Shown in pieces: positions 21,052-29,175 of a DNA stretch of 64,000 bases. The notes under the pieces were generated by a model. It was not told where the DNA came from, did no database searches, and saw nothing but the letters and a program-made list of their open reading frames with translations. Source of the DNA: Streptomyces umbrinus. GTDB lineage: Bacteria; Actinomycetota; Actinomycetes; Streptomycetales; Streptomycetaceae. Position 1 is the first letter of the stretch. Each line of letters opens with the position of its first letter. The stretch spans positions 1,426,001 through 1,490,000 of the forward strand of contig NZ_JAUSZI010000002.1 of NCBI RefSeq assembly GCF_030817415.1. Reading direction: 5' to 3'. Both the position numbers and the translations under genes were made by a program.

Positions 21052-21441
21052 TCACTCGTCCGACTGGCCCCGCAGCTCGTGAGTACGGCTGAGGCCCTCC
21101 GCCAAGTCGGCGACCAGAGCCTGCAGTTCCTCCGCGTCCGCCACCCGGACCCGGCCGGTGGACACCTCGACGGTGATGCCGGTCGTCGTGGTGACCGAGC
21201 ACGTGATGTCGACGCCGCGCCGGCGTTTCCACCCGACGAGAGCGGCGACGAAGGCGCCTATGCCTCCTTGGACGACGGCTATCAGGACCTCCTGGACCAC
21301 CGGGCCCAACGTCCCTTCCTCCGGCGGCGGTTCGACAGTTCGCACCCTGCCGCGCAGCTCCCGTTCCGCGGTGAGCCACAGGGCCAGCGAACGCAACTGG
21401 CCGGACTGGGTGGCTCCGTCGAGACGCACGCTCACATCCAT
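21052..21441 (-). CDS. EACC1-like effector-associated constant component
   Basis: An intact 129-residue protein. It begins MDVSVRLDGATQSGQLRSL, has a single predicted membrane-like helix 'PVVQEVLIAVVQGGIGAFVAALVGW' in the middle and a beta-rich C-terminus 'VDITCSVTTTTGITVEVST'. This matches my recollection of EACC1, a small partner encoded next to caspase or trypsin-like effectors with nSTAND ATPases in actinobacteria. ATG at 21439-21441 has AAGGGGG 5 nt upstream. The frame continues upstream, but without a comparable ribosome-binding site. Its caspase partner downstream is broken, so the system is probably inactive unless another partner exists. Confidence 0.72.
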   Translation of the reverse strand: MDVSVRLDGATQSGQLRSLALWLTAERELRGRVRTVEPPPEEGTLGPVVQEVLIAVVQGGIGAFVAALVGWKRRRGVDITCSVTTTTGITVEVSTGRVRVADAEELQALVADLAEGLSRTHELRGQSDE

Positions 21442-21708
21442 GGGGTCCCCCTTCGCACCGTGATAGGCGCACCGCCATTGGCAGAGACCTGTGATGGTGC
21501 CAGCGGTCCGCGCCATAAGCGCCGGTCAAGCTCTAATTGGCTATCCATGAGGCAAATGCGGCGATCTGCGGCACTGCTCCGACCGCGACCGCTCGAAAGC
21601 GACCGAACACGACTCGACCCGTGCATTCCTCACGGTCACCTCGTGACAGCCGTGACTGTCCGGGCTCCCGGCGGGGTGGAAGGCTCGGCAGCCGTCGAGG
21701 GGAATGCG

Positions 21709-24414
21709 ATGGACGAGCGGTACGAGGTCTACGCGCTGGCCGACAGGTTCTTCTACGAGACGCCCGACCGGCTGACCGGGGAGGGGCGCGGCGAAGCGCC
21801 CGGCTACGAGACGGCCCGGCGGGCGGTGCCCGAGGGATGGCGCGCGGCCCGGATCGGGGACTGGCTGACGATGACTCCCGTCGACGGGGAGGGCAGGCCA
21901 CGGTCCGGCCCGGTCCAGGGATGGAAGATCCACGCCTCGGCCACCCGGGAGAACGCGGAGCGCATCGCGGCGGCCGTGTGGGACTACTGCGTGCCCCGGC
22001 TGATCCCCTTCAAGTTCGTGCCGGGTCCGCATCTGCTGCATCTGCGGAACGTCAAGTACGCCGCCCGCGACACGAGCGGCAAGTTCGTCACCGTCTATCC
22101 GGCCGACGAGGATCAACTCCAGGTCGTACTGGAGGAGTTGGGCGCACTCCTGAAGGGGCTCGAAGGGCCGTACATCCTCACCGACCTGCGCTGGAACGAC
22201 GGTCCGCTGTATGTGCGCTACGGGGCGTTCGCACGGTCCTTCGTCGTCGACGAGCGCGGCAGGCTGGTGCCCGCGGTGACGGACGGCGAGGGTCGGCTCG
22301 TGCCGGACCGGCGGGCGCCCTCCTTCCAGGTGCCGGAGTGGGTGACCCTGCCCGCGTTCCTGGAACCGCAGCTCGCCGCGCGGAACACGACGACGGTCGG
22401 CGAACTGCCGTACCGCATCGAGAAGGCGCTGCACTTCTCCAACGGCGGTGGCGTGTACTCGGGCGTCGACACCCGCGACGGAAGCAGGGTCGTCCTCAAG
22501 GAGGGCCGGCCGCACGCGGGGCTCGCCGCCGACGGGGCGGACGCCGTCGCCCGGCTCGCCCGGGAGAAGTACGCGCTGGAGCGGGTGTCCGGGCTCGGTG
22601 TCGTACCCGAGGTGCGCGACTGGTTCCCGCTCGGTGACCACCGTTTCCTCGTCATGGACTTCCTGGAGGGCCGGCCGCTCAACTCCTTCTTCGCCGAACG
22701 CCATCCGTTGCTCACCGCCGACCCGGATCCCGTCGCCGTCGCCGACTACACGGCCTGGGCGCTGCGCGTTCACGGGCTGGTCGAGGAGGCGGTAGAGGCG
22801 GTGCACGCGCGTGGCATCGCCTTCAACGACCTGCACATGTTCAACATCATGGTCGCCCCCGACGAACAGTCGGTCGCGCTCCTCGACTTCGAGGCGGCGG
22901 CGCCGATCGAGGAGGGCGGACGCCAAGTCGTCGCCCATCCGGGGTTCTTCGCACCTCCGGACCGGACGGGCGCGGACGTGGACCGGTACGCACTGGCGTG
23001 TCTGCGGCTCGCGATGTTCATGCCGGTCACCACGCTGTTCGTGGTGGACCGCGCGAAGGCGGCTCACCTCGCCGAGGTCATCACCGGTCAATTCCCCGAC
23101 GTACCACGGGAGTTCCTGACCGAGGCGGTCGCCGAGATCACCCGGGACCCCGCGTCCCCCACGACTGCCCCGCCCTTGTCCGCCCCGCCGTCACCTGCCG
23201 ACGCCGCATCGTCCTCCGCGGCCGTCCTGCCGTCACCCGCGAACGCCTCACCGTACGCCGCGCTCGCCGAGCCCGGTGACTGGCCGTACAGCCGCGACTC
23301 GATGGTCAAGGCGATCCTCGCCTCGGCCACGCCGGAGCGCGACGACCGGCTCTTCCCCGGGGACATGGCCCAGTTCTCCGACGGCGGCGGACTCGGACTC
23401 GCGTACGGGGCCGCGGGCGTGCTGTACGCCCTGGCCGAGACCGGCGCGGACCGGTACGAGGAGGGCGAGCGCTGGCTGCTCGACCACACCGACCCGGTGC
23501 CGACGGGAACGCCGCTCGGGCTGTACGACGGCCTCGCGGGCGTCGCGTACGTCCTCGACCTGCTGGGGCACCGGCAGCGGGCGCTGGACCTCGTCGACAC
23601 CGTGCTCAAGGAGAAGTGGCGGAAGCTGTCCTCCGACCTGAAGGGCGGGCTGGCCGGGCTCGGCCTGGTGCTCGACCGGCTGGCACGCACGACCGGGGAG
23701 CCGGAACTGGACCTCCGTGCGGCGGAGGTGGCGCGGATCCTCCGGGAGCGGGCGGCCGAGCCACGGCCCGAGCCGAAGAAGCGCCGCGCCGGACTCCTCC
23801 GCGGCGCGAGCGGGCCCGCGCTGTTCCTGCTGCGCCGGTACGAGTCGACCGGTGACCCCGAGCTGCTGACGTCGGCCGCCGAGGCGCTGCGACGGGACCT
23901 GGAGTGCTGCGTCGTCCAGCGGGGCGGCGGCCTGGAAGTCGACGAGGGCCGACGCACCATGCCCTACCTCGGCGACGGCAGCGCCGGAATCGGCCTGGTC
24001 GTCGACGACTACCTCGCGCACGCCGGCGACGGCCGAAGCGAGGACGGTCGGGACGAGAATGGCCAAGTCGCGCACGAACCGGACGCGTTCGAGCGAGCCC
24101 GCTCGCAGATCCTGACCGCCGCCACCTCGCGCTTCTACGCGCAGCCCGGGCTGTTCCAGGGCCGGGCGGGCATGATCCTCCACCTGAGCCGCACCGGCGC
24201 CGACCCCGGGCAGCTCGCCGCGCAGATCGCCGGGCTCGGCTGGTTCGCGATGCCCTACCAAGGCCAACTGGCCTTCCCCGGGCACCAGATGATGCGCCTC
24301 TCCATGGACCTGGGCACCGGAACGGCAGGGTGTCTGCTGGCGCTCGGCGCCGCCCTCGACGGTGAGGCCCTCGCCCATCTGCCGTTCCTCCCGCCGCCTC
24401 CACGGCGGCCCTGA
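21709..24414 (+). CDS. amfT: Class III lanthipeptide synthetase (LanKC), AmfT/RamC-like
   Basis: A 901-residue trifunctional enzyme that phosphorylates Ser/Thr of the precursor, eliminates phosphate and cyclises. N-terminal lyase region about 1-225 ('FYETPDRL', 'WKIHASATRENAERI', 'RNVKYAARDTSGKFVTVYP'). Kinase about 225-500 with Lys in 'VVLKEGRPHAG', catalytic loop 'GIAFNDLHMFNIMV' and 'LLDFEAA'. Ala/Pro-rich linker, then LanC-like cyclase about 560-895 ('FQGRAGMILHLSRTG', 'MDLGTGTAGCLLAL'). The Cys-Cys-His zinc ligands of LanC and LanL are absent, which separates class III from class IV. ATG 21709 has GAGGGGAA 6 nt upstream. The frame extends upstream across the divergent EACC1 gene, but that part is spurious. 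Confidence 0.92.
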   Translation: MDERYEVYALADRFFYETPDRLTGEGRGEAPGYETARRAVPEGWRAARIGDWLTMTPVDGEGRPRSGPVQGWKIHASATRENAERIAAAVWDYCVPRLIPFKFVPGPHLLHLRNVKYAARDTSGKFVTVYPADEDQLQVVLEELGALLKGLEGPYILTDLRWNDGPLYVRYGAFARSFVVDERGRLVPAVTDGEGRLVPDRRAPSFQVPEWVTLPAFLEPQLAARNTTTVGELPYRIEKALHFSNGGGVYSGVDTRDGSRVVLKEGRPHAGLAADGADAVARLAREKYALERVSGLGVVPEVRDWFPLGDHRFLVMDFLEGRPLNSFFAERHPLLTADPDPVAVADYTAWALRVHGLVEEAVEAVHARGIAFNDLHMFNIMVAPDEQSVALLDFEAAAPIEEGGRQVVAHPGFFAPPDRTGADVDRYALACLRLAMFMPVTTLFVVDRAKAAHLAEVITGQFPDVPREFLTEAVAEITRDPASPTTAPPLSAPPSPADAASSSAAVLPSPANASPYAALAEPGDWPYSRDSMVKAILASATPERDDRLFPGDMAQFSDGGGLGLAYGAAGVLYALAETGADRYEEGERWLLDHTDPVPTGTPLGLYDGLAGVAYVLDLLGHRQRALDLVDTVLKEKWRKLSSDLKGGLAGLGLVLDRLARTTGEPELDLRAAEVARILRERAAEPRPEPKKRRAGLLRGASGPALFLLRRYESTGDPELLTSAAEALRRDLECCVVQRGGGLEVDEGRRTMPYLGDGSAGIGLVVDDYLAHAGDGRSEDGRDENGQVAHEPDAFERARSQILTAATSRFYAQPGLFQGRAGMILHLSRTGADPGQLAAQIAGLGWFAMPYQGQLAFPGHQMMRLSMDLGTGTAGCLLALGAALDGEALAHLPFLPPPPRRP

Positions 24415-24495
24415 TACGCGGTTCCGCCATTCGGCGGAGTCGTGACACCAAACCCCGTCCCCACAGGGCGACTTCACAGAGAAAAGGACATCACC

Positions 24496-24612
24496 ATGGC
24501 ACTTCTCGACCTGCAGACGATGGAATCCGACGAGCAGACGGACGGCGGCGCGAACAGCACCCTCAGCCTGCTCTCGTGCATCAGCGCGGCCAGCGTCACC
24601 CTGTGTCTCTGA
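24496..24612 (+). CDS. amfS: Class III lanthipeptide precursor, AmfS/RamS (SapB)-like
   Basis: A 38-residue peptide. The leader MALLDLQTMES has the LLDLQ motif needed by AmfT-type enzymes. The core holds two S-x2-S-x3-C motifs: S21-T-L-S24-L-L-S-C28 and S30-A-A-S33-V-T-L-C37. Each can form a labionin or a lanthionine plus dehydroalanine. Only Ile29 separates the motifs, whereas SapB and AmfS have two residues there. Matured AmfS/SapB is a surfactant that helps aerial hyphae leave the aqueous surface. AAGGA precedes the ATG by 7 nt. It follows the synthetase by 81 bp and overlaps the first ABC gene by 10 nt. Confidence 0.9.
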   Translation: MALLDLQTMESDEQTDGGANSTLSLLSCISAASVTLCL

Positions 24613-26423
24613 CATCACCGCGTTCTCACGGCTCCGGGCGGTTCCCGACCCCAAGTGGGGAGGGGCCGCCCGGGGCCTCGCGCGGGGGTGCGCTGTTACG
24701 GGCGGCGACCCGGCACAGTGGCGTCCGCTGCGCGACCCTCACCTTCCTGTCCCTGGCCGGGACGGCGGCGGGCCTGCTGCTGCCGGCCTCGCTGGGCCGG
24801 GCGCTCGACGCCCTGCTGGCGGATCCCTTGGCGGATCCCTCCCGGGCGACCAACTGGGTGCTGTACTGCACCGCCCTGGTACTGGTGCTCGCCGTGCTCG
24901 ACGCGTGCGAGACGGTACTGGGCGCGACCACGAACGCCCGCGCCACGGCGTGGCTGCGCGAGCGGCTCACCGGGCATGTCCTGGGCGTCGGTCCCCGGGC
25001 CGGCCACCGGTTCGGGCCGGGTGAACTCGTCGCACGCCTCGTCGGCAACGCCGCGCAGGCCGGAACGGCCCCCGCCACACTGGCCGGGCTCTTCGCCGCG
25101 CTGGCCGCCCCGCTCGGGGCGATCGTGGCACTCTGGCTGATCGATCCCCGGCTGGCACTCGTGTTCCTGGGCGGGGTGCCCGTCGTCGTGGCGGTGCTCC
25201 GGGCCTTCGCCCGCAACTCCTCGCGGTGCGTGGCGCGTTACCAGGACGCGCAGGGGCGGATCGCGGGCGCGCTGGCGGAGGCGATCGGCGGCGCACGCAC
25301 CATCGCGGCGGGCGGGACCGCCGACAAGGAGGTGGCGCGCATCCTGCGGCCGCTGCCCGAACTGTCCCGCGAGGGCCACCGGATGTGGCGCGTCCAGGGG
25401 CGCGCCGCCGCACAGGCCGTCGGGGTGGCGCCCCTGCTGCAGATCGCGGTGCTGGCCACGGCCGGGCTGCTGCTCACCCAACACCGGCTCTCTGTCGGCG
25501 AGTTGCTGGCCGCCTCCCGGTACGCCGTACTGGCGACCGGCGTCGGCGTGCTCGTCGGCCGACTCGGCGGGCTGATCGAGGCCCGGGCTTCGGCCCGCCG
25601 CCTCGGCGAGGTACTGGAAGAGCCGGAGACTGCGTACGGGACACGTCATCTCCCGTCGAGGCAGGGGCAGTTGGAGCTGCGTGCGGTGACCGCCCAGAAC
25701 CGCGGCGGCCGCACCGTGCTGCGCGGTGTCGATCTCGTCATCCCCGGCGGAACCACACTGGCCGTGGTCGGACGCTCGGGCGCGGGCAAGTCGCTGCTCG
25801 CCGCGCTCGCCGGGCGGCTGGCCGACCCGGACTCCGGCGAGGTGCTCCTCGACGGGGTACCACTGCGCGAACTGGACCGACACACACTGCGGCGCGCCGT
25901 CGGTTACGCCTTCGAACGCCCCGCCCTGCTCGGCGAGACCATCGAGGACACGATCGGCTTCGGCCACCCGCCACCGCCCCCGGACCGGGTCCGGGAGGCC
26001 GCCCGAACCGCCCGCGCCGACGACTTCGTACGCCGTCTCCCCCACGGTTACGCGACACCCTGCGCTTCGTCCCCCCTCTCCGGCGGTGAGGCCCAACGCC
26101 TCGGTCTGGCACGGGCGTTCGCGCGCGGCGGGCGGCTGCTGATCCTGGACGACGCGCTGTCGAGCCTCGACACGGTGACGGAACACCACGTCACAGAGGC
26201 GCTTTTCCGGCGCACACCGGGGTGCGGCCGCCTGGTCGTCGCCCACCGGGCGTCGACGGCGGCACGGGCGGACTCGGTGGCCTGGCTGGACGGCGGGCGC
26301 GTACGGGCCGTCGGCCGGCATGCGGAGTTGTGGGCACAGCCCGAGTACCGGGCCGTGTTCGGGAGCGATGCGGGCGACAACGCCAACTACACAGGCGACG
26401 AGCGGAACGGAGGGATTCCGTGA
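24603..26423 (+). CDS. amfB: ABC transporter half (TMD-NBD) of lanthipeptide export, AmfB/RamA-like
   Basis: A 606-residue membrane ATPase half-transporter. N-terminal six-helix domain about 30-320, NBD with Walker A 'GRSGAGKSLL', signature 'LSGGEAQR', Walker B 'LLILDDALSSLD' and 'VVAHRAS'. The GTG at 24603 overlaps the precursor stop and is the likely start; another GTG at 24576 lies inside the precursor gene. Codon 32 is TTA (24696-24698), so translation should depend on the bldA tRNA. It probably pairs with the next gene as a heterodimer exporting the modified peptide. It ends in a GTGA overlap with that gene. Confidence 0.88.
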   Translation: MSLTSPRSHGSGRFPTPSGEGPPGASRGGALLRAATRHSGVRCATLTFLSLAGTAAGLLLPASLGRALDALLADPLADPSRATNWVLYCTALVLVLAVLDACETVLGATTNARATAWLRERLTGHVLGVGPRAGHRFGPGELVARLVGNAAQAGTAPATLAGLFAALAAPLGAIVALWLIDPRLALVFLGGVPVVVAVLRAFARNSSRCVARYQDAQGRIAGALAEAIGGARTIAAGGTADKEVARILRPLPELSREGHRMWRVQGRAAAQAVGVAPLLQIAVLATAGLLLTQHRLSVGELLAASRYAVLATGVGVLVGRLGGLIEARASARRLGEVLEEPETAYGTRHLPSRQGQLELRAVTAQNRGGRTVLRGVDLVIPGGTTLAVVGRSGAGKSLLAALAGRLADPDSGEVLLDGVPLRELDRHTLRRAVGYAFERPALLGETIEDTIGFGHPPPPPDRVREAARTARADDFVRRLPHGYATPCASSPLSGGEAQRLGLARAFARGGRLLILDDALSSLDTVTEHHVTEALFRRTPGCGRLVVAHRASTAARADSVAWLDGGRVRAVGRHAELWAQPEYRAVFGSDAGDNANYTGDERNGGIP

Positions 26424-28453
26424 GCGGGGACCCATCGGCCGACCGGCGGCCCGGAGCCGAACCGCCCCGTCGTGCCCGGCGCTCCGACCGCACCACCTCG
26501 GACAGGCACAACAGCGTCCACCGGCGCGGGCTCCGCTTCCTGCGGGCCAGGCGGCGCGTGGTCGGGCGGCTCGCCGCGTGGTCCGTACTGGAGACGGCGC
26601 AGACCTTCCTCACCGGGTACGCGCTGGCGCGGGCCCTCGACGCCGGGTTCCTGGCCGGTCGGGTGGACGTCGGGCTCGGCTGGCTCGCGGCGGCCGCCCT
26701 CGCCGTGGTCGTCGGGGCGTACGGAACCGGGCGCGTCTACGGGGCCGTGGCCGCGCTGGTCGAGCCGTTGCGGGACCGGCTCGTGCGGCACGTGGTCGAG
26801 CGGGGGGTGCGGGACGCGGACCGGGGCGCGCTGTCCCGGCTCACCCAGCAGGTGGAGATCGCCCGGGACACCTTCGCCGGACTCGTCATGGTGTCGCGCT
26901 CGTTCGTGTTCACCGCCGCCGGCGCCCTGATCGGCCTGTTCTCGCTCGCGCCGGCGCTGCTGCTCGTGGTGGCGCCACCGCTCGTCGCCGGCGTGGCCCT
27001 GTTCACCCTGACACTGCGGCCACTGACCCGCCGCCAGGAGGCCTTCCTCGTGGCCGACGAGGAACTCGCCGACCGACTCGGCACGGTCTGCCCGGGGTTG
27101 AGGGACATCACGGCCGCCGGTGCCGAGGACCCGGTCGCCGCCGACGCGGGGGCGCGCATCGCGGCCGAGCAGTGCGCCGCACGGTCCCTGGCCCGCTGGG
27201 GCGTCCTGCGGGTGGTTGCCCTGGCGATCGGCGGACAGCTCCCTATCGTCCTTCTGCTCGCGACCGCACCCTGGCTCCTCGCCCACGGGGTCACACCCGG
27301 CGCCCTGGTGGGCGCCCTCGCCTATGTCACGCAGTCCCTGCTCCCGGCCCTCCAGAACCTGATCCACGGCCTGGGCACGAGCGGCTCCCGGCTGGCGGTC
27401 GTCCTCCGCCGGCTCGCACCCGACACTCCGGCACCCACCAAGTCCTCGGCACCCGTGAACGCCCCCGCGCCGGACACGACACCCGCACCGGGTCCCACCC
27501 CGCCCGGCCGCCCTCCCGCCGCCGTCACCCTCTCGTCCCTCACCTTCGCCTACGGCCCCGCCAGCGAGCCGGTGATCGACGGCCTCGACCTGTCCGTCCC
27601 CCACGGAACCCACCTGGCGGTAGTGGGCCCCAGCGGCATCGGCAAGTCCACGCTCACCGCCCTCATCGCCGGGCTCCTCGCACCGACCGGGGGCTCCGTC
27701 GGCATACACCCGGCGCCCGACCGCCCCGGGCCCGATCTCCCTGTGCCCGGCCACCCCGGGCACCCCACCCGCGTACTGATCCCGCAGGAGGCGTACGTCT
27801 TCACCGGGACGCTCGCCGAGAACCTCGGCCAGCTGCGGCCGGACCGGGTGCCGGAGCGGGAGTTGCTGGCCGCGGCCGAGGCCGTCGGGCTGAGCGCGCT
27901 GCTCGACCGGCTGGGCGGGCCGACGGCCGAGGTCGACCCGGGAGCCCTGTCCTCGGGCGAGCGCCAGCTCATCGCGCTGACCCGCGCCTACCTGGCGCGA
28001 GCCTCCCTCGCCCTGCTGGACGAGGCGACCTGTCACCTGGACCCGGCGGCCGAGGAGCGCGTGGAGCGTGCCTTCGCCCGGCGGGGCGGCACGCTCGTCG
28101 TCGTGGCCCACCGCATCAGCTCCGCCCTCCGAGCCGACCGGGTGCTGGTCATGGACGGCCGACGGACCGAGTACGGCAGCCACGACGACCTGCTGGAGCG
28201 GTCCCCGCTCTACCGCGATCTGGTCGGTGCCTGGTCGCCGGTCGGCGAAGCCCCGGCTGTCCCAGCCGCCCCGCCCGCCCACCGGCCGGGGACGTCACAC
28301 CCAGCCCTCCCCCTGCGAGATCCGGATGGCGTCGACACGGTTGCGGGCGCCGGTCTTCCGCGTGATCGCCGCCATGTAGTTGCGTACGGTCCCGTTGGAC
28401 AGATGGAGGCTTCCGGCGATCTCCGCGACGGAGGCCCCCTCGGCGGCCAGTGA
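26420..28453 (+). CDS. amfA: ABC transporter half (TMD-NBD) of lanthipeptide export, AmfA/RamB-like
   Basis: A 677-residue half-transporter starting at GTG overlapping the previous stop. The TMD spans about 45-330 ('LETAQTFLTGYALARALDAG', 'PIVLLLATAPWLLAHG'). A Pro/Ala-rich linker follows, then the NBD with Walker A 'GPSGIGKSTL', Q-loop 'LIPQEAYVFTGT', a divergent signature 'LSSGERQLIAL' and 'LALLDEATCHLD'. The C-terminal 53 codons (from 28295) lie antisense over the end of the response regulator gene, a 159-bp tail-to-tail overlap. Family members usually end near 'LYRDLVGAW', so the last 70 residues are an extension. Confidence 0.88.
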   Translation: MSGDPSADRRPGAEPPRRARRSDRTTSDRHNSVHRRGLRFLRARRRVVGRLAAWSVLETAQTFLTGYALARALDAGFLAGRVDVGLGWLAAAALAVVVGAYGTGRVYGAVAALVEPLRDRLVRHVVERGVRDADRGALSRLTQQVEIARDTFAGLVMVSRSFVFTAAGALIGLFSLAPALLLVVAPPLVAGVALFTLTLRPLTRRQEAFLVADEELADRLGTVCPGLRDITAAGAEDPVAADAGARIAAEQCAARSLARWGVLRVVALAIGGQLPIVLLLATAPWLLAHGVTPGALVGALAYVTQSLLPALQNLIHGLGTSGSRLAVVLRRLAPDTPAPTKSSAPVNAPAPDTTPAPGPTPPGRPPAAVTLSSLTFAYGPASEPVIDGLDLSVPHGTHLAVVGPSGIGKSTLTALIAGLLAPTGGSVGIHPAPDRPGPDLPVPGHPGHPTRVLIPQEAYVFTGTLAENLGQLRPDRVPERELLAAAEAVGLSALLDRLGGPTAEVDPGALSSGERQLIALTRAYLARASLALLDEATCHLDPAAEERVERAFARRGGTLVVVAHRISSALRADRVLVMDGRRTEYGSHDDLLERSPLYRDLVGAWSPVGEAPAVPAAPPAHRPGTSHPALPLRDPDGVDTVAGAGLPRDRRHVVAYGPVGQMEASGDLRDGGPLGGQ

Positions 28454-28897
28454 GAGCACGCTCAGCTCCCTGCTGGTCAGCGGCATCCGGGCGGCCCTGA
28501 GGAACCCGAAGCCGAGCGAGTCGTCGACGAAGCGTTCGCCCGCGGCCACCCGTCGTATCGCGGAGACCAGCCGCTCCGGCGAGCCCTCCTTGTCGACGTA
28601 GCCGAGCGCCCCGGCGTCGAACGCGCGCCGCAGGAGACCGGGTCTTCGCGCTGTGGCCAGCACCAGCAGCCGGGGGCCCGAAACGCCCCGACCGCACAGG
28701 TCACCGAGCGGCGGCATCTCGTGCGAGTCGACGCGTTCGAGATCCGCCGCGCAGACGTCGGGCCGCAGCGATCGGGCGCTCCCGGGCGCACCGCGCCACT
28801 CGGCGTCGAACACCGTCAAGTCGGACACATGGCGCAGCCACTCCGCCAGGACCGACCGCACCAGACACACATCGTGCACCAGAAGCACCCGGATCAC
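28295..28897 (-). CDS. amfR: LuxR/NarL-family response regulator, AmfR/RamR-like
   Basis: A 200-residue regulator with an N-terminal receiver-like domain ('VIRVLLVHDVCLVRSVLAEWL', 'ALGYVDKEGSPERLVSAIRRVAAGERFVD') and a C-terminal LuxR helix-turn-helix ('LTSRELSVLSLAAEGASVAEIAGSLHLSNGTVRNYMAAITRKTGARNRVDAI'). Its place at the end of the amf genes and its sequence fit RamR/AmfR, the activator of lanthipeptide genes and aerial growth. GTG at 28895-28897 begins the conserved domain; the frame extends 47 codons upstream without family resemblance. Gene order T-S-B-A-R equals that known in S. griseus, with R on the opposite strand here and overlapping amfA. Confidence 0.88.
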   Translation of the reverse strand: MIRVLLVHDVCLVRSVLAEWLRHVSDLTVFDAEWRGAPGSARSLRPDVCAADLERVDSHEMPPLGDLCGRGVSGPRLLVLATARRPGLLRRAFDAGALGYVDKEGSPERLVSAIRRVAAGERFVDDSLGFGFLRAARMPLTSRELSVLSLAAEGASVAEIAGSLHLSNGTVRNYMAAITRKTGARNRVDAIRISQGEGWV

Positions 28898-29008
28898 GTC
28901 CGTCCCTACCCCCTCCGCCTGCCGATTCCGTCGTGCTCTGCGCGTGTGCCCAATGCCAGGCGCGTCCCACTTCTCTCCTGTCCCGGGCGTGAAGAACCGG
29001 CCATGGTC

Positions 29009-29092
29009 GGTGACCGAGGCGCAATGGCCGGTGACCATGGCATCGAGGCCGGTGGCCGCGACGTCGAAGCCGGTGGCCGTGGCACCCAGAGG
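29009..29092. repeat. Imperfect 21-bp tandem repeat upstream of the second SpoIIE gene
   Basis: Units starting at 29009, 29030, 29051 and 29072 share GGTGACC/GGTGGCC at one end and GGCC/AGCC at the other. They lie in the 278-bp divergent spacer between amfR and the SpoIIE-type gene, a region that must hold both promoters. A role as regulator-binding repeats or simple slippage cannot be separated by eye. Confidence 0.6.
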
Positions 29093-29175
29093 CCCCTCGC
29101 CGTGCGGGAAGCGCCCTCCCGAGGGAGCCTTGTGCCCTGGGCTCCTTCGCGTGTCCGTGGGAGGAGGTGGTCGGC

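Noticed and set aside
20821..21708. N-terminal extension of the lanthipeptide synthetase
   Set aside because: It overlaps the EACC1 and caspase region antisense and lacks lyase-domain sequence; ATG 21709 has a good ribosome-binding site.
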